From JACDAE01 sp963717195 (GTDB taxonomy: Bacteria; Chloroflexota; Ktedonobacteria; Ktedonobacterales; Ktedonobacteraceae): a stretch of 64,000 nt of DNA. The notes below the pieces were generated by a model that was given only the letters and a program-made list of their open reading frames with translations, was not told where the DNA came from and ran no database searches. The stretch lies in assembly GCA_963717195.1 (NCBI GenBank), contig CAVQVR010000002.1, forward strand, positions 248,001-312,000, read 5' to 3'. Shown here piece by piece: positions 56,166 to 64,000 of the stretch; the first letter of the stretch is position 1; every line of letters begins with the position of its first letter. The translations under genes were made by a program, and so were the position numbers.

Positions 56166-57020
56166 TCACTTCCCTGATTCCGGCGGCATGGCGCGCCGCA
56201 GCACCGCAAGCTGGGCGGCATGGAGCTGCGGCCCGCTCGGCGCGGGGTGGGCCCGGAGAGTTTCGATGATGTCGGCCGGGTCATTCTTCTGCTGCCACAA
56301 TCGTTCGACGAGCCGTTCGGCCTCGGGTCGCAGCGCATCGGCCTCGCGGCGCACCTGGTAACGCGCCTTCAGCGGCGCCGTGTCCCAGAGGCGAACCGTG
56401 CGATCGCCGGAGCCGGACGCCAGCGTCGCGCCGTCGGGGCTGAAGGCCAGGGCCCAGGCGTCGGCCGAGAACAGGCGCTCGCCGGACGTCACGTCGTAGA
56501 CGTGCAGGTGATGCTTCTGAGCCGAGAGGGTATGGGCGATGGCGAACCCGATGGCGGTCGCGCGGCGAAAGGGGGATACCGGCTGGCGACGAGCGCCTTG
56601 GCGGAGGCCCGCAGGCGACGGGCGTCCTGCTCTCCGGCCACAGCCGGCTCGTCCGAGGATCGGTAGTAAAGGTAGGCCAGCAGCGGATCGTCGCAGCCAG
56701 CGTCGATGGCGGCCTTCGCCACCCTGTTGAGATCGGCAAACGACTGCGTGAGGTCAGGCTCCCGGCTAAACAGCCAGGCAGCCAGCTCCATCGCCTCGCG
56801 GGCCTGCTCGTCCCACCGGGGACCTTGGTTGCCAAGCTGATCATAGGCCCCCTCGAGCGTCCGCCGGTTCCACTTCAGAAGGTCGCTGCGCCGCTGCTCC
56901 ATGGCGGCCGGTGTCCTGGGGTATAGGCTTACCGGCGCCTGCCGCATGAGCGGCCACCAGGAGGGTCAGGGCAACAACAATCGAGCAAGTCCTCGGTATG
57001 CGAGTGCGAAGCGTACGCAT
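56166..57020 (-). CDS. Secreted protein with a single WD40 repeat, frame broken
   Basis: From ATG 57,020 a signal peptide (RTCSIVVALTLLVAAHAAGA) is followed by a helical part, LLKWNRRTLEGAYDQLG and LAYLYYRSSDEPAV, and, after frameshifts near 56,880 and 56,500, one WD40 repeat: ALAFSPDGATLASGSGDRTVRLWDTAPL. The end (EADALRPEAERLVERLWQQ and LRAHPAPSG) is the C-terminus typical of large planctomycete WD40 proteins. One repeat cannot make a propeller, so the gene is internally deleted or the assembly lost repeat copies. Protein-protein contact role only by family. Confidence 0.65.
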
Positions 57021-57100
57021 GGATGGGAACGACCGACTCGGAGGATACGTGTCTGGCATTGTCGCACCAGAAATCCCCCGTCGCCAGGCGTGGGGAGTTG

Positions 57101-59212
57101 TCAACGGTGTGCGGAGGCGGTCCGATCGAGATCGGCCGCGACATCGAACCGTTCGGCGCGGAGGGCAGGGAGCGAGTTGTCGTGGACCAGGGCCGCCTCC
57201 GCGCCGACGAAGAAGCTATGGCTGCCGGCAACATCGAGGTTGTAGACCTTCTGGACCGCGCCGGAGAGACCGAGTCGACGCGCACCCGGCCGCCGAGCGT
57301 GCGAACCTCGTCGCCGGGCTTGAGGTCGCGGGCCATCACCCAGCCCCGGCCGGCACACCAGAAGCGGTGGTAGATGCTCGGCAGGACGTCTTCGGAGCCG
57401 AGCCGGAGCTTGAGCGTCTTGCCGGGAGGATTGTGGTGGACCGCGTTGACTGTCTCGAAGCTCAGCTTCCCCGTGAGGGGGTCCTGGGCCAGCACCTGAT
57501 CCCCCACCTCGACCTTTTCGATGGGCCGGAGACCGAGCAGCGTCCGCACCTGCGTCCCCGCGGCGAAGCAAGAGGGCAACGAGATGAAAACAGCGACCTT
57601 GGGCTTTTCGGGCTTCTCCTTGGTGGGTGTATACGCATAACCTTGCGCATCGCAGTACCACTTCCGCCAGGCTTCGCGATCCTCGGGCAGGTCCTGGTTG
57701 GTGATCCGGTTCAGGCTTGCGAAGATCTCGGAGTTCGTCTCGCGAATCGTGCGATTGGCCTCTTCGAAGTAAGCGACGTGCTTGACGAAGTTGTCGCTCT
57801 CGTTCGCGGGGCTGGTATTCGCCCCGAGGACCTGAGCGTCGCGGAAGCGCGCCGCCGCCATCCAGTTCTGAACGAACAGGCTGGTCCTTTGATCGGGCGT
57901 GAGGCCCAGCGCGGCATTGCCATGCACCGGGTGGCCTGACGGCGCCGAGGCCTGATGATCGGACACGATGGCGGCCGCGTTCTGAGGCTGGGCGATCATC
58001 TGCTGGACCATTTGTGCCGCGGCCGGGCTGGCCATCGGCCCTCCGAACGACCCCGGCCAGGCGGCTGCGTAGGAATACCACTCTCCGAGCGGACCATCGA
58101 ACGGCACGTCGGCGGTGAAGAACCGGCGCGGGTTCCAGATCACCTTCTGAAACTCGACAGCCACGCTCATATCGATCCCATTTGGGTCCCAGGTCACTGT
58201 CTTCTGATCGGGGGATATGAGCAGATCATCCCCCTCGATGGTCAGCGTGCGTCGGAAATGCTCGCCGTCGATGGGGACGACGCCCGCCACGAGGCGGAAC
58301 TCCTTGCGTTGCAGCGCGAGCAGGACGCCGACGTACTCGCGGGGATCGCGATTCCGGAGCACCTCGGCGGCGCCCCGCCGGACCTCGGCGCTGTCGCCCC
58401 AGGTCGCCAGCAGGGCCAGCGCACGCGACGACGCGAGGCAGTCCAGCGGGGCAAGCATCGGCACCGCCCGTTTTTGACTCGCTTCGCCTTCGCGGCCGAA
58501 GACCTGCCAGACCGACGCGCCTTGCGGGGATCGTTCACGGCGCGGAGGGCCTTTTCCGCATCGTCGCGCCGGGCCTTGTCCCCGAGCCAGCCCCGCCACT
58601 TGACCAGCAGAGGCTTCCAGTACCGATCCGCCTTCTGCTGTGCCTCGGCCTCGGTCTTTTCCACGTCGAGCTGGGCCTCGGTCACCCACCGCCCTCCGTG
58701 CTTCTTGCACCCGAGGCGGATCCACGCCGCTTCGCGGCCGGGATCGAGCCGGGTCACCGTCGTCAGATGGGCTTTTGCCTCGGCCTCCAGCCCGTGCTCC
58801 TCGCACCAGAGGGCCAGCTTCCAGTGATCGTCGGCCGTGGCCGACATCCGGGCCCGCCGCGCGTTGTATTCGGCGAGCCGGGCCGTGAGCTCATCGTCGG
58901 CCTTGACCCGCGCGAGTATGGCCTCCGGCCGCTGCCACGAACCGCGATACGCCGCCAGACCCATCAGTCCCCGCGCCGTTGGGTTGGCCGGGTCGAGCAG
59001 CACCGCGATCGCCAGATGCTTCCGCTCTTCGGCCCGCAGTCCATGCGCCTCGCACCAGAGCGCCAGCCGGATGTGTGCCGCCGGATCGCGGCCGACATCC
59101 TTGCGGGCCGACTCATAAGCCTCCAGGTCGGCCGGCGCGGGCGCCCAGCGGCGCCAGGAGCAATCTCCGCAACGAAAACCAGCGCCAGACTGGCGAGCAG
59201 TACCGAAAGCAT
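57101..59212 (-). CDS. Secreted protein with C-terminal polymorphic-toxin-type Hint domain, frame broken
   Basis: ATG 59,212 (GAGGGA upstream) opens a signal peptide, LSVLLASLALVFVAEIAPG. TPR-like helices follow (HIRLALWCEAHGL and DHWKLALWCEEHGLEAEAKAHL), then a linker, a beta-rich central part (ISPDQKTVTWDPNGIDMSV, MASPAAAQMVQQMIAQPQ), and a Hint domain: SCFAAGTQVRTLLGLRPIEKV, VGDQVLAQDP, a block-F-like HRFWCAGRGWVMARDLKPGD, and VYNLDVAGSHSFFVGAEAALVHDN. Cys at the Hint start and the final HDN fit autocleavage chemistry. Only about 25 residues follow, so there is no toxin cargo. Frameshifts near 59,150, 58,480-58,500, 58,075 and 57,270. Probably processed outside the cytoplasm. Confidence 0.75.
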
Positions 59213-59467
59213 GGCCAATCCCTCGAATGCCGCGAGATGAGCGTTCACTCCAGACTATGCATCCATGATCGCAAGGTCAAGAGACGACGCGAACAAATAG
59301 GCACGACTCGGTCCTTCCGTCACGATCGTCAAAACCCATCTCCCCTGAACGATTTTTTCGTCAAATGGATTTGCTGCGGCCGCATTCGGCTTTCATAATC
59401 CAGGGAGACAGCCGTTCGTGCTTATTAAGGTAAGATCGAAGTCCGGGTCCCTAGCGAGGACGTTCCC

Positions 59468-60692
59468 ATGATCGCCGAACACGACCGACCGGATGCGGAT
59501 ACCGACGGCGACGTGAGCGAGGTCCCGATCATCGATCCTGAGGGGGCCGGGGGACCTGAGGAAGCTCCTTCAAAGGAAAAAGGCTCCCGGTGGAACGCTG
59601 TACAGCATGGCCTGATGGCCAAGGAACTTCTGCCCGAGCCCCTCGCCAGTGAGGTCAAGCAGTGGACTGCCATTCTCACCGATCGGTTCAGACCGGCGAC
59701 CCCCTACGAGGTCGCGCAGATCGCCATCATGGGCCGGGCCGGGGCGCAGCTAGAACGCCTTCGAAATCTGAGGGTCGTTGACATGCAGCGCGCCATGGAC
59801 CGCGCCGCGCTCTGCTGGGATACAGATAGATGTTCATTTACTGATAAGATTGCCGCCCGTCTTTCGAAAGACCCAATGCGGGTCTCAAGGGCCCTGGCTC
59901 GCACCAAGCAGGGGCGGAATGGTTGCTGCAGAGTTGGTTGGGCCTGCGTGGGGTCCTTGACGGCGATGGCGCGTGGGACGAAAAACAGTGCGGCCTGGCC
60001 CGCGATCTGGCTGGAATTCGCCTCGAGCTGCGCAGCGCCGGCGGCCCGATCTCGACCGAGACCGATTCCGCGACGCTGGCCAGGCTGGTCGATCGCGAGG
60101 TGGACCGCCTCCAAGGGCTCCTGGAAAGCCATTTGATCGCCCTGGACGGCGGCGCCCAGGCGATGGCGATGGCGGGGATGCCGGGGGAAGAGGATTTCGA
60201 CACCAAAAAGCACCGCAAGTACGAAAACAGCGCGCGGAGGGAATACGAGCAGGCCAAGGCCGAGCTACTCGTCAGCCAGGCCTGTGGCGCGGCTGGGGTG
60301 GCCGCGCCCGCACCGCCGGCGCCGGTCGCGACTCCGTGTGACATGGGACCAGAATCCGACTTCGAGCCAGAGCCAGATCCGGAGCCGGAAACGGCACGCC
60401 AGCCGGTGACCGCCGAACCGCAGGTCCCGAGGTCGAAGCGGGATACCGAACTTCCGGAGACGGAGTCCGCTCCCGAGAAACGACCGGCCGATCCGACCCC
60501 GTTCCGTCTCGTGGAGGTCGCGCCCACGGTCGAACCGGTCTCGCTCGCCGACGCGGTGGCCGTTCCCCCCAAACGGTTTTCGTCGCGAGCCATGCCTCGC
60601 GGACGGCGGCGCCGAAACCGCGCGGTAATCGCCGCTGGCGTCGCACCCAGGAGATCAAGGCCCGCAAGGCGGCTTTACGCGAGATCCGATGA
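59468..60692 (+). CDS. Unknown protein, acidic Pro-rich, frame broken
   Basis: From ATG 59,468 (GAGGA upstream) about 400 residues. The first 120 residues include KEKGSRWNAVQHGLMAKELL, then EVAQIAIMGRAGAQLERLRN, a motif seen in planctomycete proteins of unknown function that often occur in mobile contexts. The middle is helical (DSATLARLVDREVDRLQGLLE over residues 198-218) and the last third is Glu/Pro/Val-rich. A basic end (RTQEIKARKAALREIR) closes at TGA 60,692. Frameshifts near 59,830, 59,920 and 60,630. I cannot assign a role. Confidence 0.5.
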
Positions 60693-60749
60693 GTTCGATG
60701 GGAGCACGGAAGGCCCCCGGTCTTGCTTCGTCCGGGCGCGAAACCAGGG

Positions 60750-60785
60750 AAGGACAGGCACCCCGGGGGCTCGGGGCCTGTCCTT
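60750..60785 (+). terminator. Intrinsic terminator-like hairpin
   Basis: AAGGACAGGC (60,750-60,759) and GCCTGTCCTT (60,776-60,785) form a perfect 10-bp stem around a 16-base loop, 58 bases after the unknown gene, with only a short T-rich tail (TTCTTTG). The remaining region to 61,180 holds a GC-rich stretch without a gene. Confidence 0.55.
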
Positions 60786-61180
60786 CTTTGCGTTGCCCCG
60801 CCGGTCGTGCCCCTCGGAGGCATCGCCGGCGGCGCGGCAACCCTCTCCCGCGGGGAGAGGAAGCGGCGCGCGACGCGTTTAGCGGCCAGTGCAGCTTGCC
60901 CACGACGGCGCGGCCTCCGCGGGCGCGGGCGATTGCCAAAACGAAATCGACGGCTGGTGGTGAAGATATAGCGCGACATTGATCTTTGACAATACGGACG
61001 CTGAATGAGGAGTTCATGCGGGCCCCCGCGGTCGTGGCGGCGGGGGCCCGCCGGCCTGCTGATCTCACAAGCCGTGGCGTGGAGCTGCGCTTGACGGGGC
61101 GTGCCGGAGCGCCTGAGAATCGAAGTGCTCGCGCGGCGAGTCTGACGGCAGGGGGACGTTTCTCGAAGGGATATCCGGTA

Positions 61181-63100
61181 ATGCAATCATCGATCAAGAG
61201 GCGAATTCGACTGCTCGTACCGGCCCTGGCGGCCACGGCCGTACTCGCGGCGGGAGTGCTTCGGGGGGCGGAGCGGATCGTGGGCCCGGCCGAGGCGCGG
61301 CTGCGGGGGGACGTCACGTTTCTCGCCGATGATGCCCGCGAGGGCCGGGCGCCGGGGACCACGGGGATCGAGGCGGCGGCCGAGTATCTGGCGGCGGGCT
61401 TCAAGGAGGCCGGGCTCAAGCCGGCGCCAGGGGCTCGACGGGTATTTTCAGCCGTTCACGACTCAGCGGCAACCCCACGCTCGGGCCCGCGCTGGCCCTG
61501 AGCCTGAACGGGCCCGAGTCGGCGGTCTTGAAGGCCGAGCCCAAGGTCGACTTCACCCCGCTGGCGATCGGCAGCGGCGGCACGCTCGAGCGGCGTGCCC
61601 GTCGTCTTCGCCGGCTATGGCATCACCGCCAAGGACGACGCCCAGAAGCTCGACTACGACGACTACGCCGGGCTCGACGTGCAAGGGCAAGGCCGTGCTG
61701 ATCATCCGCCGCGAGCCGCAGCAGGACTACGGAGGAGAGCCCGTTCGCCGGCAAGCGGAACTCCGACTTCGCCACCTTCCGCGCACAAGGCGACCAACGC
61801 CTTCCAGCACGGCGCGGCGGCCGTGCTGCTGGTCAACGACGCCGCCAGCCTCAAGGGGGACAGGCGAAGGACGAGCTGCTCCGGTTCACCGATGCCGGGG
61901 CCGGAGCTGAACTCGAAGGTCCCGTTCCTGATGGTCACCCGCGCTTCGGCCGACAAGCTGCTGCCGTCGGCCGGCCAGCCGACGCTCGAGAGCCTGGAGA
62001 AGCAGATCGACGCCGACCTCAAGCCCCGCTCCGCGGCGCTCGACGGGCTGGACGCTCAGCGGCCCGAGTCGAGATCGAACGCAAGACGATCACGACCAGG
62101 AACGTGGTCGGCGTGCTCGAAGGGGCCGGGCCGCTGGCCGACGAGACGGTCGTCGTGGGGGCCCACTACGACCACCTCGGCCGCGGCGGGCATGTCGCTC
62201 GGGCTCGCTCGCGTTCCTCTCCTCGCGACATCCACAACGGGGCCGACGACAACGCCTCGGGGACGGCGATGGTGCATCGAGCTGGCGCGGCGGCTGGCGC
62301 GGCGGCCCGACCCGCTGCCCCGCCGGGTGGTCTTCATCGCCTTCTCGGGCGAGGAGCGGGGCCTGCTCGGCTCGAAGTACTACGTCGAGCATCCGCTCGT
62401 TCCCGCTCGGCACGACGGTGATGATGGTCAACTTCGACATGGTCGGCCGGCTCAACGACAAGAACGAGCTGACCCTGTACGGGACCGGGACAACCCCGGG
62501 CTCGACACTCTGGTCGAGGCGCTGGGCAAGTCGGCCGGGTTTCACGGTCAAGAAGATCGCCGAGGGGCACGGGCCGAGCGACCAGGAGTCGTTCTACCTC
62601 AAGAACATCCCCGTCCTCTTCGCCTTCACCGGCACTCACCGCGACTATCACCGCCCCAGCGACGACACCGAGCGGATCAACTTCGCCGGCATGGCGCGGA
62701 TCGCCGACTTCGCCGAGTTGCTCCTGCTCGACGTGCTCCGGCGCCCGAGCGCCCCGAGTTCGTCAAGGTCGCACGCGGCGGCGGTCGACCCAGGCGGCGA
62801 CCACGCAACGGCGACCCCGGCCGGGTCTCGGTCTCGGCCTACCTCGGTACGATCCCGGCCTACGACGACGACGCCAAGGGCGTGAAGCTGGAAGGGGTCC
62901 GCGAGGGGAGCCCCGCCGAGAAAGGGGGCCTCAAGGGGGGCGACATCATCGTCGGCTTCGGCGGCAAGCCCGTCGCCACGATCTACGACTACACCGAGAG
63001 CCTCGGCCGCTTCAAGCCGGACGACACCGTCGAGGTCGTCGTCAAGCGCGACGGCAAGGACGTGACGCTCAAGGTCACGCTGGGACGGCGACCGGAGTGA
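61181..63100 (+). CDS. Secreted M28-family metallopeptidase with PDZ domain, frame broken
   Basis: ATG 61,181, GAAGGG upstream; signal peptide LLVPALAATAVLAAGVLRG. A PA-type insert (VPVVFAGYGITAKDDAQKLDYDDYAG) precedes the zinc peptidase: VVVGAHYDHLGRGG (first His), HNGADDNASGTAM (bridging Asp), FIAFSGEERGLLGS (Glu-Glu pair), VNFDMVGRLND (Asp) and TGTHRDYHRPSDD (last His), a complete M28 set. A C-terminal PDZ domain follows: VSVSAYLGTIPAYDDDAKGVKLEGVREGSPAEKGGLKGGD across residues 540-580. It likely removes N-terminal residues from peptides in the periplasm. Frameshifts near 61,430, 61,590, 61,680, 61,735, 62,070, 62,205, 62,270, 62,410, 62,500 and 62,740. Confidence 0.88.
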
Positions 63101-63125
63101 GGGTGAATTCGACCGGGTATTACCC

Positions 63126-64000
63126 TTGACGATCCAGCCCCACCGTGGACCTCCGCGACTCTGGCTGTTCGGGCTCCTGCTGGGCACGTCCGTCTTCGGC
63201 TGCGCGGGAGGGGGAGGAGCTCGTGATCGTCTCGCCCTGGCCGGAGGCCGAACGGAGCGACCTTGCCGCGGAGTTTCGCCGCTGGGCCGTGGCCACCCCG
63301 GGCGACGGCGAGCGGTCCGGTGCGGATCACGTGGATCGCCCTGGCGCCTGGCGACGACGTGACGCGGGTGCGTCCGCCGCCGGGTGGCGCCCGACCTGGT
63401 GCTCGGCGGTCCGCGCGGTCGATCTCCGGCGACTGGCGCAGGCCGAGTGGCTGCTGCCGGTCGAGCGCACGGCGCATCCGCTCTGGTGTGTGACGTGGCG
63501 GGGGCCGATCGAGCTGGCACTGAACAGACGCTGCGCTGCGCCGCGATCGAGCCGGGCCGGTTGCTGCCCGGCGCAACGCCGCGCCGAGCCGCCGGTGGAG
63601 CGGGCGGAGACGGTTGCATTCGACGATTTCCGGCATGATCCGGTCGCGCTCGAGTGGGCCCGGGGGGAGCTCGCGGCCGGTTCCTGGGCCGAGGGGTACG
63701 CGCGGCTGGTCAAGTGGGCCAACGAACCCCGGCGGGTCGGTCGGCAGGCCGGCTCGGCGCTGGCGGCCTTCGAGCGGGGTGAGGTGGCGATGGTCCCCTG
63801 GGTCGGGATCGCGGGCCGATCGCCGGGGCACCGCCGCGGTATCATTCTCGTGGGTGGACCCGAGAAACCGGCCGAGTGGGTCGAGGGGGTCGCGCTCGTT
63901 CGAGGGGGTCGTAATCCGGCCCTCGCGCAGGAGTTCGTGCGGTTCCTCGCCGGCCGGGGCCAGGCCGATTCGCCGTCGCCCGGGGACGCCGTCGGCAAGG
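63126..64000 (+). CDS. Putative substrate-binding lipoprotein, partial, frame broken
   Basis: Starts near TTG 63,126: PRLWLFGLLLGTSVFGCAGGG is a lipoprotein signal peptide with lipobox SVFGC. Corrected frames give EELVIVSPWPEAERSDLAAEFRRWA, a strand-helix typical of periplasmic solute-binding proteins, then PDLVLGGP, LLPVERTAHPLWCVTWRGPIELA, FERGEVAMVPWVGIAG and ALAQEFVRFLAGRGQ, which matches the distal lobe of iron or sugar binding proteins of ABC importers. Frameshifts near 63,215 and 63,320 to 63,410. The gene runs off the window end. Ligand unknown. Confidence 0.6.

Overview
The window joins two unrelated genomes. Positions 1 to about 39,770 have moderate GC and look like a Ktedonobacterales-type Chloroflexota chromosome: an EtfAB plus EtfD-like operon, a Ser/Thr kinase with FHA proteins, sedolisin-type peptidase, and a nusA-rnpM-infB-rbfA-nrnA-truB-ribF translation block. 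From about 39,800 to 64,000 the sequence is very GC-rich and planctomycete-like (Isosphaeraceae are the best guess): a DUF1559 protein, two groEL genes, dnaJ-grpE, a Hint-domain secreted protein, a TolC-type lipoprotein and an M28-PDZ peptidase. An FHA gene breaks off at the boundary, so an assembly or binning chimera is more likely than gene transfer.

Left part. 41-4724: small membrane proteins, a glycoside hydrolase, an aldo/keto reductase and a PH-like membrane protein with an in-frame amber codon. 4787-8900: etfB-etfA-etfD, which would pass electrons from acyl-CoA dehydrogenases to the quinone pool; an acyl-CoA dehydrogenase lies at 25.3-26.5 kb. 9-19.5 kb: a signalling and secretion cluster with a transmembrane Ser/Thr kinase, a sedolisin-like peptidase, a triple-FHA ABC exporter (Rv1747-like, broken by a frameshift and a TGA), a PAS histidine kinase, and two small secreted proteins that match the N-terminal domain of the peptidase. 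One small gene and part of the kinase gene were duplicated, leaving a kinase remnant at 19.4 kb. 20.9-24.7 kb: an ECF sigma factor fused to a bifunctional-nuclease domain, then an operon of P-loop polynucleotide kinase-like protein, Thg1-like reverse (3'-5') polymerase and nucleotidyltransferase, a candidate RNA repair system. 26.6-29.3 kb: a LacI regulator (frameshifted) under a promoter with an operator-like palindrome in its spacer, and a GH16-CBM56 beta-1,3-glucanase. 29.8-39.5 kb: the translation operon and an FhaA-like protein. Short interspersed repeats with GTAGGGGC ends sit at many gene boundaries.

Right part. 39.8-41 kb: no clear gene, a 65-bp tandem repeat and a hairpin-rich, lower-GC element that may be a protein-less IS200/IS605-like or omega-RNA (HEARO-like) unit. 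41.3-41.8 kb: a DUF4160/DUF2442 pair. 42.0-48.7 kb: a chaperone block (groEL-groES-groEL, dnaJ-grpE-fmdB-yacG). 48.7-64 kb: Tat-exported aldo/keto reductase, TolC-like lipoprotein, DUF1559 protein, WD40 protein, Hint-domain protein, an unknown gene, an M28-PDZ peptidase and a partial binding lipoprotein. Almost every gene here is split by single-base frameshifts, including housekeeping genes, so the consensus sequence is probably poor; gene ends are given for the whole homologous span.
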